A stretch of 64,000 nt of DNA from Buchnera aphidicola (Aphis helianthi). Lineage in GTDB: Bacteria; Pseudomonadota; Gammaproteobacteria; Enterobacterales; Enterobacteriaceae. Under the pieces are notes generated by a model, which saw only the letters and a list, made by a program, of their open reading frames with translations, did no database searches and was not told where the DNA came from. Of the stretch, positions 10,716 to 21,284 are shown in pieces. The stretch covers positions 496,001 through 560,000 of the forward strand of contig NZ_CP034894.1 of assembly GCF_005083845.1 (NCBI RefSeq). Reading direction: 5' to 3'. How positions within the stretch are numbered: the stretch's first letter is position 1; each line of letters opens with the position of its first letter. The translations under genes and the position numbers were made by a program.

Positions 10716-11906
10716 TTATTTTTTACAAAAACAATTAAATATAAACCATATAAAAACTAAAAAAACTTCGAATAAAAAAATTTGTGAAACATTTAAAAAA
10801 GTATATAACCATCCATTTATAATACCCCCTAAAGATATCCCTAAATATTGACTAGTAGAATAAATGCTCATAATACTACCTTTATAATCATTAGTAGATA
10901 TTTTTTGATTTAAATATGAAGGAAGAAATATTTCTAATATATTAAAAGCTATAAAAAAAACCTGTAAAGATAATATCAAAAATAATAAATTATTATAAAA
11001 AAATAAAAAACATAATGATGACAAAAAAATAAAAAACACACATACTTCAATAATGTTTTTTAAACAAAAATAAAACTTACCATAAAATATAATAAAATAT
11101 AAAATAAAAAAAGAAAAAATTATAGTAACCAAATAAACAATCCAATGATAATTTAATACAAGTCCAGAAATCTCTAATTGATGCGGTATAATTAAGAAAT
11201 GCATTGTTAATAAAAAATGCAAACAAAATATACTAAAATAAAATCTAAAAAAATTTATATTAAATAAATACTTAATATTATTTTGATTGAAAAAATTTAT
11301 TTCTTTTTTTAATTTATTATTTCTATTTTTTTTATTTACATATGAAGGAATTGTACAAAAAACAATTAACATACAAATAATTGAAAATATAGCAGAAATC
11401 CAAAAAATAAAAGCAAAATTAAATTTTTCAATCACTAAAGAACCGAAAACAACAGCAATTAAGAAAGAAATAGCAAAACTTGCACCTATAGCAGAAATAG
11501 ATTTAATGCGATTTTCTTTCCTTATCAAATCAGATAACAACGCCATAGAAACACCAGAAATAGCTCCAGCACCTTGTATAGCTCTTCCAATAATTAACCC
11601 CCAGATAGAATTTGTATTTGCAGCTATCATACTACCGATAAAGAAAATAAAAAGACCAAATATAATTATTTTCTTTCGACAAAATTTATCAGATAAAACA
11701 CCAAATGGAACTTGAAATATCATTTGAGTAATAGCATAAACACTCACTGATAATCCAATTAAAAATTTATTCCCTCCATTTAAATATAATCCATGTTTGC
11801 TTAAAACTGGAAGAATAGAAAAAATTCCCAACATACGTAACAAAAAAACAATACAAAAACTTAATGTTACTTGTAATTCAAAATAATTCATTTTATAATT
11901 TTTCAT
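10716..11906 (-). CDS. yajR: YajR-like major facilitator transporter, C-terminal domain lost
   Basis: The 396-residue membrane protein begins like E. coli YajR (YKMNYFELQ, LRMLGIFSILPVL) and has about 12 hydrophobic spans. MFS motif A is GVLSDKFCRKKII, followed by IGRAIQGAGAISG in the fourth span and LPSYLNQKISTNDYKGSIMSIYSTSQ in the second half. E. coli YajR has 454 residues with a soluble C-terminal YAM domain; here the protein stops right after the last span (IWFIFNCFCKK). The substrate is unknown. It is divergent from tusE. Confidence 0.85.
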   Translation of the reverse strand: MKNYKMNYFELQVTLSFCIVFLLRMLGIFSILPVLSKHGLYLNGGNKFLIGLSVSVYAITQMIFQVPFGVLSDKFCRKKIIIFGLFIFFIGSMIAANTNSIWGLIIGRAIQGAGAISGVSMALLSDLIRKENRIKSISAIGASFAISFLIAVVFGSLVIEKFNFAFIFWISAIFSIICMLIVFCTIPSYVNKKNRNNKLKKEINFFNQNNIKYLFNINFFRFYFSIFCLHFLLTMHFLIIPHQLEISGLVLNYHWIVYLVTIIFSFFILYFIIFYGKFYFCLKNIIEVCVFFIFLSSLCFLFFYNNLLFLILSLQVFFIAFNILEIFLPSYLNQKISTNDYKGSIMSIYSTSQYLGISLGGIINGWLYTFLNVSQIFLFEVFLVFIWFIFNCFCKK

Positions 11907-11951
11907 TTTAAACTCAATATTTTTTAAAAACTTTTTATATTATAAAAAATT

Positions 11952-12299
11952 ATGCTATCAATAAAAAATACTAAAAAAAATCTAAATTACGAAAAAATAG
12001 AAAAAGATTTAGAAGGATACTTAAAAAATAATAACGATTGGGATATTCATGTAGCAGAAGAAATCGCAAAAAAAGAAAAAATTATACTTACAGATAATCA
12101 TTGGGAAATAATATATTTCATAAGAAAATTTTATATTAAATATAATTTGACTCCATCAATGCGTATGTTAATTCATGGTATTGAAAAAGAATTAGGAAAA
12201 AAAATTCATAGTATTTATTTATTCCAACTATTTCCTAAGGGTCCTGCAAAACAAGCTAGTAAAATAGCTGGAATACCGAAACCTTCGCAATGTTTATAA
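11952..12299 (+). CDS. tusE: TusE, sulfur carrier of the tRNA 2-thiouridine relay (DsrC family)
   Basis: TusE takes persulfide sulfur from TusBCD and passes it to MnmA for 2-thiolation of U34 in tRNA-Glu, Gln and Lys. The 115 residues show DNHWEIIYFIRKFY, PSMRMLIHGIEKELG, LFPKGPAKQASKIAGIPKP and the C-terminal SQCL with the conserved penultimate Cys114 that carries sulfur. The usual E. coli location is elsewhere (yccK); here it sits between yajR and cyoE. The partner tusB is at the right edge of the window and a substrate tRNA-Glu(UUC) is at 41411-41482. Confidence 0.92.
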   Translation: MLSIKNTKKNLNYEKIEKDLEGYLKNNNDWDIHVAEEIAKKEKIILTDNHWEIIYFIRKFYIKYNLTPSMRMLIHGIEKELGKKIHSIYLFQLFPKGPAKQASKIAGIPKPSQCL

Positions 12300-12305
12300 A
12301 AAATA

Positions 12306-13169
12306 TTAAAATTTAAAATGAATCGAAATTAATATATTAAAAAAAACAACGATTATAATAGATAAATAAAATATTTTTCTAGAAAATTTAAAGTGATTTT
12401 TTTCTTGTATGTTCAAATACGATATATATAACCAGTAGAAATTTAAAATAAGATTAAAAAAAAGAAAAATATAACCTAAATAACCTAAAAATGTTAACAT
12501 AGAACTAGATAATATAAAACATATTATATAATAAAAAATATGTTTTTTTGTTTTTAAAACACCTTTTACTATTGGGAAAAGAGGCAAATTTGCATTTTTA
12601 TAATCTTCTATATAAATAATAGAAATAGCATAAAAATGAGCCATTTGCCAAAATATAAAAATAATAAATAATAAAATACAAACTGAATTAATAGTATTAT
12701 TAGCTGCAGTATATCCAATTAAAGATGGTATTGATCCCGAAAAGCTTCCAATAAAAGTAGAATATATTGATTTTCTCTTTAAAAATGTATAAATAAAAAC
12801 ATAAATAACAAATCCAATTATTGATAAAAACATTGATAAAGCATTTACTAAAAAACCTAATATAAATACACCTAATCCACCTATAATTAATCCAAAAATA
12901 AAAACTGAAATAGGTTGAAGTAATTTTTTAACTAAAACTCTATTTTTTGTCCTATGCATTTTCGAATCTATTTCTATATCAATAAAATTATTAAATACAC
13001 AACTAGAAGCAATAACCAAAGACGCTCCTAAAATAGTAGAAATAAACAAAAAAATATTAAAAGATAAGTGAGACGAAAATAAAAAACCACCTATAATTAA
13101 GATTATATTCCCAAAAATAATACGAGGTTTTATTATTTCTAAATAATATTTCAACATATAAATAAACAT
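12306..13169 (-). CDS. cyoE: Protohaem IX farnesyltransferase (haem O synthase)
   Basis: CyoE transfers farnesyl to haem B, giving haem O for cytochrome bo. The 287-residue polytopic UbiA-type prenyltransferase carries [23 protein letters not shown] (split here as [11 protein letters not shown] and MHRTKNRVL) and the second polar loop [18 protein letters not shown]. It is last in the cyoABCDE operon, as in E. coli. The ATG four codons inside (13157) lines up better with the E. coli start, so the first four residues are uncertain. Convergent tusE ends six bases away. Confidence 0.94.
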   Translation of the reverse strand: MFIYMLKYYLEIIKPRIIFGNIILIIGGFLFSSHLSFNIFLFISTILGASLVIASSCVFNNFIDIEIDSKMHRTKNRVLVKKLLQPISVFIFGLIIGGLGVFILGFLVNALSMFLSIIGFVIYVFIYTFLKRKSIYSTFIGSFSGSIPSLIGYTAANNTINSVCILLFIIFIFWQMAHFYAISIIYIEDYKNANLPLFPIVKGVLKTKKHIFYYIICFILSSSMLTFLGYLGYIFLFFNLILNFYWLYISYLNIQEKNHFKFSRKIFYLSIIIVVFFNILISIHFKF

Positions 13170-13184
13170 ATTTTCAAATTATTT

Positions 13185-13511
13185 TTATATCATAACATGA
13201 TGATTTAAATTAAACATAATCCATATAGAACCAAAAACAACAATAAACATAATAATTAAAACAAACAATAAAGACGCTAAATACCAATAATTTTTTTGAA
13301 TACTATTTAAATGTAAAAAATATATAAAATGTATAATAATTTGAAGTAAAGCACAAAATACAACTATTAACCGACTAATTGAATCAGAAAAATATTGATT
13401 TATAACAATTAAAAATGGAATGATAGTTAACAACATAGAAAATAAAAAACCATATATATAAGATTGCACTTTATGATTAAAGCAAAACTTTAATTTAAAA
13501 GATTTACGCAT
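13185..13511 (-). CDS. cyoD: Cytochrome bo ubiquinol oxidase subunit IV
   Basis: CyoD is a small three-span subunit that helps assemble cytochrome bo. I place the start at 13511, where ATG shares its A with the TAA stop of cyoC (TAATG), a classic coupling overlap. This gives 108 residues against 109 in E. coli. A longer frame running back into cyoC would add 22 residues with no counterpart. Conserved stretches are TIIPFLIV, IIHFIYFLHLN and the C-terminal GSIWIMFNLNHH. Confidence 0.93.
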   Translation of the reverse strand: MRKSFKLKFCFNHKVQSYIYGFLFSMLLTIIPFLIVINQYFSDSISRLIVVFCALLQIIIHFIYFLHLNSIQKNYWYLASLLFVLIIMFIVVFGSIWIMFNLNHHVMI

Positions 13512-14125
13512 TAAATTACTCCATTTAAATAAATAAAAGTAAAAATACAAACCCATATAATATCTAGAAAATGCCAAAATAAACTAAAACATGATATGCG
13601 AATTTGAATAGTATTAGTTAAACCTAATTTAAAAATCTGATAAATAATTGATAATAATAAAATTAAACCAAAAATAATATGAATACCATGTATACCTACA
13701 ATTGTGAAAAAGATAGAAAAAAAAGCATGTTGATTAGGAGTATAGTTTTCTATAAATAAATTATAAAACTCATTAGCTTCTAGAATAAGAAAAATTACAC
13801 CTAAAAAAAAGGTAATAATCAAATAAAAATAAATCATTTTTATATTTTTCTTATCTTTTTCTATAGTTAACATGGCACATGTAAATGAACTTAGTAATAA
13901 AATAAATGTTTCAAAAAAAATAGAAGATAAATTAAAAATTTTATAACTAATAAAATTTATAGTTAAATTATGAAAAATAATTGCATATACGGCAAATAAA
14001 ACAGCAAACATAATGCAATCACTCATTAAATATATCCATAATCCAAACAATTTATTATTGTGTAATTTTTCATCTTTTTTTTTGAAAAAAGGATATGATA
14101 TTTGATCTTTTGTTTTTTTTGTCAT
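13511..14125 (-). CDS. cyoC: Cytochrome bo ubiquinol oxidase subunit III
   Basis: The 204 residues equal the E. coli length. Family landmarks include FGLWIYLMSDCIMFAVLFAVYA, written here as LWIYLMSDCIMF, then GIHGIHIIFGLILL and the C-terminal LFWHFLDIIWVCIFTFIYL. It has five predicted spans. CyoC belongs to the cytochrome c oxidase subunit III family and stabilises the core. It begins one base after the cyoB stop and overlaps cyoD by one base, so B, C and D are tightly coupled. Confidence 0.95.
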   Translation of the reverse strand: MTKKTKDQISYPFFKKKDEKLHNNKLFGLWIYLMSDCIMFAVLFAVYAIIFHNLTINFISYKIFNLSSIFFETFILLLSSFTCAMLTIEKDKKNIKMIYFYLIITFFLGVIFLILEANEFYNLFIENYTPNQHAFFSIFFTIVGIHGIHIIFGLILLLSIIYQIFKLGLTNTIQIRISCFSLFWHFLDIIWVCIFTFIYLNGVI

Positions 14126-14126
14126 T

Positions 14127-16100
14127 TTAACCTACTTTTTTAACATTAAAAGATTTTTGATCTTCTATTTTTTTAATTTCTTCTATAGAAATGATATAAT
14201 CATTATCTTCATTAACACTTTTAATAATTAAACTTGCAATTATTACAAAAAAAGATAATGAACATAACCAAAAAATATGCCAAACAGCAGAAAAACCAAA
14301 TATTAAAGATAAAAAACCAATAAAAAATCCTAATTCTGTATTTTTTGGCATATGAATTTCATGATAATTAATATTTTTTATACGTTTATTTTGCTTTTTT
14401 GTTTCCCAAAAATCATCTCTATGTTTAATATCAGGAATAATAGCAAAATTATAAAATGGAGCAGGAGAAGAAGTAGACCATTCTAACGTTCTTCCATCCC
14501 ATGGATCACCAGTATGATCTAAATTATTATGACGATTTTTTATTGAAATATAAAATTGAATTATCTGACATATAATACCTATTCCAATAAAAAAAGCACC
14601 AATAGCAGCAATACATAATAAAAAATGAAATTCTGTATCAATATTCTGACTTAAACGACGAGTCATTCCCATAAAACCTAAAAAATATAAAGGCATAAAA
14701 GCAGTAAGGAAACCTATTATCCAAAACCAAAATGCACGTTTCCCCCAAGTTTCATTTAAAGTAAAACCAAATAATTTTGGAAACCAATAGTTAATTCCAG
14801 CGAAACAACCAAAAACAACGCCACCAATGATTACATTGTGAAAATGAGCAACTAAAAAGACACTATTATGTAAAATGAAATCAGCTGGAGGAATAGATAA
14901 TAATACACCAGTCATTCCACCAATAGAAAAAGTTAATAAAAATCCAATAGTCCATAACATTGAAGAATGCATATGAACACGACCTTGATACATAGTAAAT
15001 AACCAATTAAAAATTTTTACTCCAGTAGGAATTGCTATAATCATAGTAGTAATTCCAAAAAAAGCATTAATATTTGATTGCGCACCCATCGTAAAGAAAT
15101 GATGTAACCAAACAATAAAAGATAAAATAGTAATAGCTAATGTTGCCCAAACTAAAGAAACATATCCAAATAAACGTTTCTTTGAAAAAGTAGCTACTAT
15201 TTCTGAAAAAATACCAAATACAGGTAAAACTAAAATATATACTTCTGGATGTCCCCAAATCCATATTAAGTTAACATACATCATAGCATTTCCACCAAGA
15301 TCATTAGTAAAAAAATGAAAATCAAAATAACGATCTAAGGTTAATAATAACAAAGTTACAGTTAATACTGGAAAAGATATAACTATTAATATATTTGTGC
15401 ATAAAGATGCCCAAGTAAATACAGGCATTTTGAAAAAATTCATACCAGGAGCTCTCATTTTTAGAATAGTTACTAAAAAATTAATTCCTGTTAAAGTTGT
15501 TCCAATACCGGAAATTTGAAGACTCCAAATCCAATAATCCACTCCCACTCCAGGACTATATTTAATACCAGATAATGGTGGATAAGCTAGCCAACCAGTT
15601 TGTGCAAATTCACCTACTCCTAAGGAAATAGTTAATAATACAGCACTACTTACATTTAACCAAAAACTTAAACTATTAAGAAAGGGAAAAGCTACATCTC
15701 TAGCACCAATTTGTAATGGCACTACTAAATTCATCAATCCAATTACAAGAGGCATTGCCACAAAAAAAATCATTATTACACCATGTGCTGTAAATATTTG
15801 ATCATAATGATGTGGTGGTAAAAAACCATGCTGTCCTGAAGAAGAAATTACTTGTTGAGCACGCATCAATATTGCATCTACAAATCCTCTAAATAACATA
15901 ATAAAAGCCAATATTCCATACATAATAGCTATTTTTTTATGATCAACAGTAGTAAACCATTCTAACCATAGATATTTCCATTTCTTATAATAAGTAATAC
16001 CCGAAATTAAGCATAATCCAATTAAAATAATAACAGTGTACGTAATCATTATAATAGGTTCATGATAAGGTATAGAGTTTAATGTTAATTTTCCAAACAT
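14127..16100 (-). CDS. cyoB: Cytochrome bo ubiquinol oxidase subunit I (haem-copper catalytic subunit)
   Basis: CyoB oxidises ubiquinol, reduces oxygen and pumps protons across the inner membrane. Haem and copper ligand motifs are intact: [26 protein letters not shown] (with the His-Tyr pair), [10 protein letters not shown], and [12 protein letters not shown] choose ATG 16100 ([15 protein letters not shown], matching E. coli MFGKLSLDAVPFHEP) because GGGAGAG lies six bases before it; an in-frame ATG at 16106 abuts that site directly. This gives 657 residues against 663. It is the most conserved Cyo subunit here. Confidence 0.96.
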   Translation of the reverse strand: MFGKLTLNSIPYHEPIIMITYTVIILIGLCLISGITYYKKWKYLWLEWFTTVDHKKIAIMYGILAFIMLFRGFVDAILMRAQQVISSSGQHGFLPPHHYDQIFTAHGVIMIFFVAMPLVIGLMNLVVPLQIGARDVAFPFLNSLSFWLNVSSAVLLTISLGVGEFAQTGWLAYPPLSGIKYSPGVGVDYWIWSLQISGIGTTLTGINFLVTILKMRAPGMNFFKMPVFTWASLCTNILIVISFPVLTVTLLLLTLDRYFDFHFFTNDLGGNAMMYVNLIWIWGHPEVYILVLPVFGIFSEIVATFSKKRLFGYVSLVWATLAITILSFIVWLHHFFTMGAQSNINAFFGITTMIIAIPTGVKIFNWLFTMYQGRVHMHSSMLWTIGFLLTFSIGGMTGVLLSIPPADFILHNSVFLVAHFHNVIIGGVVFGCFAGINYWFPKLFGFTLNETWGKRAFWFWIIGFLTAFMPLYFLGFMGMTRRLSQNIDTEFHFLLCIAAIGAFFIGIGIICQIIQFYISIKNRHNNLDHTGDPWDGRTLEWSTSSPAPFYNFAIIPDIKHRDDFWETKKQNKRIKNINYHEIHMPKNTELGFFIGFLSLIFGFSAVWHIFWLCSLSFFVIIASLIIKSVNEDNDYIISIEEIKKIEDQKSFNVKKVG

Positions 16101-16165
16101 ATTCATCTCTCCCGTACTTTAAAAAAAAGTATATTAAATCTATTCAAAATTTATTTTTAAAAAAA

Positions 16166-17005
16166 TTAATGAAATATTTTATTAAATAACGTTTTATCAA
16201 CATTAGAAAAATATTCTACATAATGATTTTCATTAGGCAAAGAGACTTTATTAAACATTTTTATAGTATTTAATTTTTTTGGCGAATTTTTTATATTATT
16301 AATCCAATTTGTAAACATTTTTTTGTTTGGTAATGAGATTACAGTAAATTTCATATTAGAAAATCCTTTTCCACTATAATTAGCAGATATTCCTTTGTAT
16401 TTTCCTGAATCATTAGAAATTAAATTTAATTTCGTTATCATTCCAGGCATAGCATATATTTGACTACCCAGAGAGGGAATAAAAAAAGAATTCATAACAG
16501 AATTTGATGTTATACGAAAAACTACTGGTCTATTTGTAGGAAAAGCAATTTCATTAATACTTGCTATGCCATATTCTGGATAAATAAACAACCATCTCCA
16601 ATCTAATGCAATAACATCTATTTTTATAGGCTTATATTTAGATACTATAGACTTTTTAGGGTCTAAAATATGACAATAGTTCCATGTTAATAATGCTAAA
16701 AAAGAAATTATTAAAATAGGTATAATCCATACTACTGTTTCTATTATTTTAGATTCAGACCAATTTGGTTTATATATTTGATTAATATTTGAAGAACGAT
16801 ATTTGACTGAAAAATATATTGTCATAAAAAGAACAGGAATAACAACAAATAACATCATTATAAACGATGTTAAAATTAAAGAAGATTCTTGTTTTGCAAT
16901 CGTTCCATGTGGGCTCAATAACATACTATTACAACCATTTAATATAAAAATAATTGAAGTTAATAATAATATCTTAAAAAATTTGTAAAAATTTACACAT
17001 ATCAT
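16166..17005 (-). CDS. cyoA: Cytochrome bo ubiquinol oxidase subunit II (lipoprotein)
   Basis: CyoA is the first operon gene. Its lipoprotein signal ends in ILNGC (Cys25), and [10 protein letters not shown] matches the E. coli mature start CNSALLDPKG. Two membrane spans are followed by a periplasmic cupredoxin-like domain: [21 protein letters not shown], split as [12 protein letters not shown], and [13 protein letters not shown]. As in quinol oxidases, the CuA-binding residues are not expected. At 279 residues it is about 36 shorter than E. coli (315), mainly at the C-terminus. Confidence 0.94.
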   Translation of the reverse strand: MICVNFYKFFKILLLTSIIFILNGCNSMLLSPHGTIAKQESSLILTSFIMMLFVVIPVLFMTIYFSVKYRSSNINQIYKPNWSESKIIETVVWIIPILIISFLALLTWNYCHILDPKKSIVSKYKPIKIDVIALDWRWLFIYPEYGIASINEIAFPTNRPVVFRITSNSVMNSFFIPSLGSQIYAMPGMITKLNLISNDSGKYKGISANYSGKGFSNMKFTVISLPNKKMFTNWINNIKNSPKKLNTIKMFNKVSLPNENHYVEYFSNVDKTLFNKIFH

Positions 17006-17296
17006 TTCAAAAAAACTCCAAAATTTAATATTTATTAATTAAGTGATAATTATTTTACTTAATTACAAATTTTATATTTTTAAAATACTAATAATTTTTG
17101 AAATAATTGAATTATTTTTCAAAAATTGATAAAATTTAAAATAAAAAAATCTGTTTTTATTAAGTATTTAAATTATAGTAAATAATAGAATTATTACTTA
17201 AAGAAATTATTTTAAAATAGTTTTATAAAATCTCATATAAAAAAAATTTTATAACTATTTTTCTTATAATATGAATTAGGATATAAAATTAATTTT
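17006..17296 (+). promoter_or_regulatory. Divergent cyoA-bolA control region with inverted repeats
   Basis: This 291-base spacer must hold the promoters of cyoABCDE (minus) and bolA (plus). It is nearly all A/T. Visible structure: an inverted repeat with 16- and 18-base arms and a two-base bulge at 17093-17127; another at 17214-17261 with arms AAAATAGTTTTATAAAAT and ATTTTATAACTATTTT; and a TATAAT at 17265-17270 that could be a -10 element for bolA. No ArcA or FNR box is convincing by eye. Confidence 0.4.
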
Positions 17297-17602
17297 ATGT
17301 GTTTAGAAAAAATAAAAAAATATTTAATCTCAAAAATAAATATAAGCAATATTGAAATTTATAATGATAGTAAATTTCATAAATACAATCAAAGTAGTCT
17401 TACACATCTAAAAATAATTATTGTTAGCGATAATTTTATTAATAAAAACACAATTAATAGACATCGTTTAATCTTTAAAAGATTAAATGAAATACACAAA
17501 CAAAAAATATATTCAATTACATTATATACTTACACTGTAAACGAATGGGAACATAAAAAACATAAAAAAATTAATTCTCTAAAATGCTTTAAAAAATCAT
17601 AA
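17297..17602 (+). CDS. bolA: BolA family protein
   Basis: The 101 residues (E. coli BolA 105) have the class II KH-like fold signature: [25 protein letters not shown] (E. coli NRHRMIYSTLAE) and [12 protein letters not shown] (E. coli LHTYTIKEWE). BolA proteins work with monothiol glutaredoxins on Fe-S trafficking, and E. coli BolA also affects cell shape under stress. The position between cyoA and tig matches E. coli after loss of ampG. AGGA lies 16 bases before the ATG, a long spacing. Confidence 0.88.
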   Translation: MCLEKIKKYLISKINISNIEIYNDSKFHKYNQSSLTHLKIIIVSDNFINKNTINRHRLIFKRLNEIHKQKIYSITLYTYTVNEWEHKKHKKINSLKCFKKS

Positions 17603-17744
17603 TAAAAAAACTATCATAATATAAGATAAAAAATTTTAAGATAAATGTTCAAATAAAAATTTCAATTAAACAAGTATAAAAATTTTATAAAAATAAAAAA
17701 ATATCTAAAATTAACTGATAAATGTAATTGTTTAAGGTAATAAG

Positions 17745-19058
17745 ATGAAATTTCTTCTGGAAAAAAACAAAGACGCAGGTCATCGTGTTACAATCAATAT
17801 TCCAAAAATAATAATAGATAATGCTCTTATTAAAGAGTTTGCTAAAATTAATCAAAAAACAAATATTAATGGTTTTAGAAAAGGGAAAATACCTATTAAA
17901 ATAATACAGAATAGATATGGAAATAGTGTTTATTATGATGTATTTAACAAACTAATGCAAAAATTTTTTTTAGAGTTTTTAAATAAAGAAAAAATTAATA
18001 TTATTGGTTATCCTAAATATCATATAGATAAAAAAGAAGAACAAAATGACAATTTTAAATATTCTGTTACTTATGAAGTATATCCTAAAGTTAAAGTAAA
18101 AGATTTAAGCTTAATTAAAGCAGAAAAAATTATTGTTAATGTTACCGACGAAGATATAAAAAAAAATATAATAGATAGCCAAGAAGAAAAAAACACATGG
18201 TATCAAGTTAGTAGATCTATTAAAATTAATGATCGCGTTACAATTAATTATTGCGCTTATGAGAATAATAAAAAAATAGAACAATTTGATAAAAAAAATG
18301 TTCAATTTATTGTTTTTAAAAATCATTTATTAAATGAATTAAATAATAAAATTATTAATCATTATACTAATGATATTATTTTTTTAAAAATATTTTTTTC
18401 TTCATTTCACCCAGAAAAAGAACTTACTAATAAACACATAACGTTGAAAATTAAAATAATAAAAATTGAAGAAAAACAAGATATACAAATAGATACAAAG
18501 ATTAAAAATACAAAATTTATTGAATTAAATTTAAAATCCATAAAAAATAAAACAATTAAAGATATAAATCAATTAACTCAAAATTATTTAAAAAACCAAA
18601 TTATACAAAAGTTAATAAAAGTAAATCCAATCAAAATACCCCCTATTTTATTACAAGAAGAAATAAAAAATTTACATAAAAAACTAATAGAAGAATACAA
18701 ATCAGAAACAAAAAATATTTTAGATAAAAAATATCATGTTAATCTTTCATTACACGCTAAAAAAAGGTTATATACTAAATTTATTCTAGAAAAAATTATT
18801 AATGATAATAAAATTTCGATAGATGATAAAAAAATAAAATTAAAAATTAAAGAAATGGCTGAAAAATATAAAAAATCATTAGAAATTATTAATTTATATA
18901 AAAAAAATGAAATGTTAAAGAAAACAATAAAAAATTTAGAATTAGAAAAAAAAGTTATAAAATTTATAAAAAATAAAATTAAAATTACAGAAAAACCTTA
19001 TACTTTCAATGAATTTATAAATTATCACTTAAATTATCAAGAAGAATTATTTTTTTAA
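17745..19058 (+). CDS. tig: Trigger factor (ribosome-bound chaperone), degenerate PPIase domain
   Basis: Trigger factor binds ribosomal protein L23 and shields nascent chains. The 437 residues (E. coli 432) keep the ribosome signature NGFRKGKIP near residues 43-51 and a long lysine-rich helical C-terminal domain. AAGGTAATAAG precedes the ATG. The middle FKBP-like domain (about 150-245) starts recognisably (NDRVTINY), but the family IPGFE element and nearby active-site residues are replaced by LLNELNNKI, so prolyl isomerase activity is probably lost. rplW, encoding the docking protein, is in this window. Confidence 0.9.
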   Translation: MKFLLEKNKDAGHRVTINIPKIIIDNALIKEFAKINQKTNINGFRKGKIPIKIIQNRYGNSVYYDVFNKLMQKFFLEFLNKEKINIIGYPKYHIDKKEEQNDNFKYSVTYEVYPKVKVKDLSLIKAEKIIVNVTDEDIKKNIIDSQEEKNTWYQVSRSIKINDRVTINYCAYENNKKIEQFDKKNVQFIVFKNHLLNELNNKIINHYTNDIIFLKIFFSSFHPEKELTNKHITLKIKIIKIEEKQDIQIDTKIKNTKFIELNLKSIKNKTIKDINQLTQNYLKNQIIQKLIKVNPIKIPPILLQEEIKNLHKKLIEEYKSETKNILDKKYHVNLSLHAKKRLYTKFILEKIINDNKISIDDKKIKLKIKEMAEKYKKSLEIINLYKKNEMLKKTIKNLELEKKVIKFIKNKIKITEKPYTFNEFINYHLNYQEELFF

Positions 19059-19178
19059 AAATCATAATTTTTTATAATTCTATATATCTTTATATATATC
19101 TTTAAAAAATAGTTTAATTATTAAAAATTTTAATATTTTACTTTTTAAACTTAATTTTTACCAAGAGAATCCTAAATA

Positions 19179-19772
19179 ATGTCTAATTCAATATTAATTC
19201 CAATGGTTGTTGAACAACATTCAAGAGGAGAACGTTCATATGATATATATTCAAGATTATTAAAAGAACGTATAATTTTTATGAGTGGTAATATAGAAGA
19301 TAGTATGGCTAATACTATTATAGCTCAAATGCTCTTCTTAGAATCTGAAAACCCAGAAAAAGATATATTTTTATATATTAACTCACCAGGTGGAATTATT
19401 ACTTCTGGTATGTCTATTTATGATACGATGCAATTTGTCAATCCAGATATAAGAACTATTTGCATAGGTCAAGCATGTTCAATGGCTGCTTTTTTATTAG
19501 CAGCTGGTACTAAGGGAAAAAGATGTTCTTTATTAAATTCTAGAATTATGATTCATCAACCGTTAGGTGGATTCCAAGGACAAGCATCAGATATTGCTAT
19601 TCATGCCAAAGAAATTATTACAATGAAAAAAAAATTAAATCAATTATTTTCTTTTCATACTGGACAATCTATTAAAAAAATAAATAAAGATACAGAAAGA
19701 GATTGCTTTTTATCAGCAAATCAATCTATTAAATATGGATTGATTGATTTAATTCTAACGAAACGAACATAA
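19179..19772 (+). CDS. clpP: ATP-dependent Clp protease proteolytic subunit
   Basis: ClpP forms the tetradecameric serine protease chamber used by ClpX. The 197 residues show the catalytic triad Ser101 (GQACSMAAF), His126 (IHQPLGG) and Asp175 (DTERD), all in family context. The N-terminus is 10 residues shorter than the E. coli precursor and starts at [13 protein letters not shown], so the usual propeptide is shortened. AAGAG lies upstream of the ATG. clpX follows 87 bases downstream, as in E. coli. Confidence 0.96.
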   Translation: MSNSILIPMVVEQHSRGERSYDIYSRLLKERIIFMSGNIEDSMANTIIAQMLFLESENPEKDIFLYINSPGGIITSGMSIYDTMQFVNPDIRTICIGQACSMAAFLLAAGTKGKRCSLLNSRIMIHQPLGGFQGQASDIAIHAKEIITMKKKLNQLFSFHTGQSIKKINKDTERDCFLSANQSIKYGLIDLILTKRT

Positions 19773-19859
19773 AAATATAAAATATTTTTTTATTTTAAAA
19801 ATCAAATAGAATCTATTTACTCAAAAAAATCAATCAATATAAAAAAAGAGGTTTAAAAT

Positions 19860-21140
19860 ATGACAGATAAGAGTAAAGATGATTCTACAACATTACTTCA
19901 TTGCTCTTTTTGTGGAAAAACACAAAAAGAAGTAGACAAGCTTATTGCTGGACCATCAGTTTATATATGTAATGAGTGCATAAAATTATGTAATAATATT
20001 ATTGAAGAAACAAAGACATTAAAAGATGTTCAGAATGATAATTTAAAAGATTTACCTACACCATCTGAGATAAAAAAATATCTTGATAGCTATGTAATAG
20101 GACAAGATCATACAAAAAAAGTTTTATCTGTAGCTGTTTATAATCACTACCAACGTATTCGAAATATCAATACAAATCCAGAAAAAGCTGAACTTGGTAA
20201 AAGTAATATTTTATTAATTGGACCTACTGGAAGTGGAAAAACTTTATTAGCAGAAACATTAGCAAAACTATTAAATGTACCATTTAGTATTGCAGATGCT
20301 ACTACTTTAACTGAAGCAGGATATGTAGGGGAAGATGTCGAAAATATAATACAAAAATTATTGCAAAAATGTAAATATAATATTAAAAAAGCAGAATTAG
20401 GAATTATATATATAGATGAAATAGATAAGATTTCTAGAAAATCTGATAATCCTTCTATAACTAGAGATGTATCAGGAGAAGGAGTTCAACAAGCTTTGCT
20501 AAAACTAATTGAAGGAACTCTAGCATCTGTTCCACCACAAGGTGGTCGTAAACATCCACAACAAGAATTCTTACAAATTAATACTTCAAATATTTTATTT
20601 ATATGTGCAGGAGCATTTTCAGGATTATCAAAAATAATTGCGAAAAGAATTAATATAAACAGTGAAATTGGATTTAATGCAGAAATCAATAATAAAAATC
20701 GTAAAAAATCAGAAAAACACCTATTAAAACAAGTCGAACCAAAAGATCTAATAAAATTTGGATTAATTCCTGAATTTATTGGACGTTTACCTATTATTAC
20801 AATAGTAAACGAATTAACAGAAACTGCACTAACTGAAATATTATGTAAACCTAAAAACGCTTTAATTAAACAGTATCAAACATTATTTAACTTAGAAAAA
20901 GTTAAATTAGAATTTGATAAAAAATCAATTAAATTAATTGCAAAACAAGCAATATTAAAACAAACAGGAGCAAGAGGATTAAGATCTATTATTGAAAAAG
21001 TTTTATTGAATATAATGTATGAATTACCATCAATGCAAAATGTGGAAAAAGTAATAATCAATGAAGAAGTAATAAATTTACAATCGTCACCTAAAATAAT
21101 ATATAAAAAAAATCAATCAAAAAAAGCATCTGGTGAATAA
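19860..21140 (+). CDS. clpX: ATP-dependent Clp protease ATP-binding subunit ClpX
   Basis: ClpX is the hexameric AAA+ unfoldase of ClpXP. The 426 residues (E. coli 424) begin with a zinc-binding domain (Cys15, Cys18, Cys37, Cys40). Walker A GPTGSGKT is at 121-128, the pore loop GYVGEDVE and Walker [11 protein letters not shown] follow, and the ClpP-docking IGF tripeptide is present in [16 protein letters not shown] precedes the ATG. All functional landmarks look intact. Confidence 0.96.
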   Translation: MTDKSKDDSTTLLHCSFCGKTQKEVDKLIAGPSVYICNECIKLCNNIIEETKTLKDVQNDNLKDLPTPSEIKKYLDSYVIGQDHTKKVLSVAVYNHYQRIRNINTNPEKAELGKSNILLIGPTGSGKTLLAETLAKLLNVPFSIADATTLTEAGYVGEDVENIIQKLLQKCKYNIKKAELGIIYIDEIDKISRKSDNPSITRDVSGEGVQQALLKLIEGTLASVPPQGGRKHPQQEFLQINTSNILFICAGAFSGLSKIIAKRININSEIGFNAEINNKNRKKSEKHLLKQVEPKDLIKFGLIPEFIGRLPIITIVNELTETALTEILCKPKNALIKQYQTLFNLEKVKLEFDKKSIKLIAKQAILKQTGARGLRSIIEKVLLNIMYELPSMQNVEKVIINEEVINLQSSPKIIYKKNQSKKASGE

Positions 21141-21162
21141 ACAATAAAAGTCCTAATAAAAT

Positions 21163-21191
21163 TTGACTTGAACTTTACTTATTTTTAAAAA
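21163..21191 (+). promoter_or_regulatory. lon: Candidate lon promoter region
   Basis: Upstream of lon, TTGACT at 21163-21168 overlaps CTTGAA at 21167-21172, the latter resembling a sigma-32 -35 element. A weak TAAAAA lies 17 bases after TTGACT. The C-rich sigma-32 -10 element is not visible. E. coli lon has a sigma-32 promoter, so a decayed heat-shock promoter is possible but not shown. Confidence 0.3.
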
Positions 21192-21284
21192 ACTGAATAT
21201 CAAATGTAAAATAATTATTAATATAAATTAGATTAATTATAAATATAACTGTATATTTTTATATCTTGCAGTTTTCAAATTTAC

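Noticed and set aside
11287..11715. A 142-codon plus-strand frame opposite yajR
   Set aside because: It mirrors hydrophobic yajR codons; yajR is supported by MFS motifs and E. coli similarity.
13512..13577. Longer cyoD frame reaching into cyoC
   Set aside because: The ATG at 13511 overlaps the cyoC stop and gives the family length; the extension has no counterpart.
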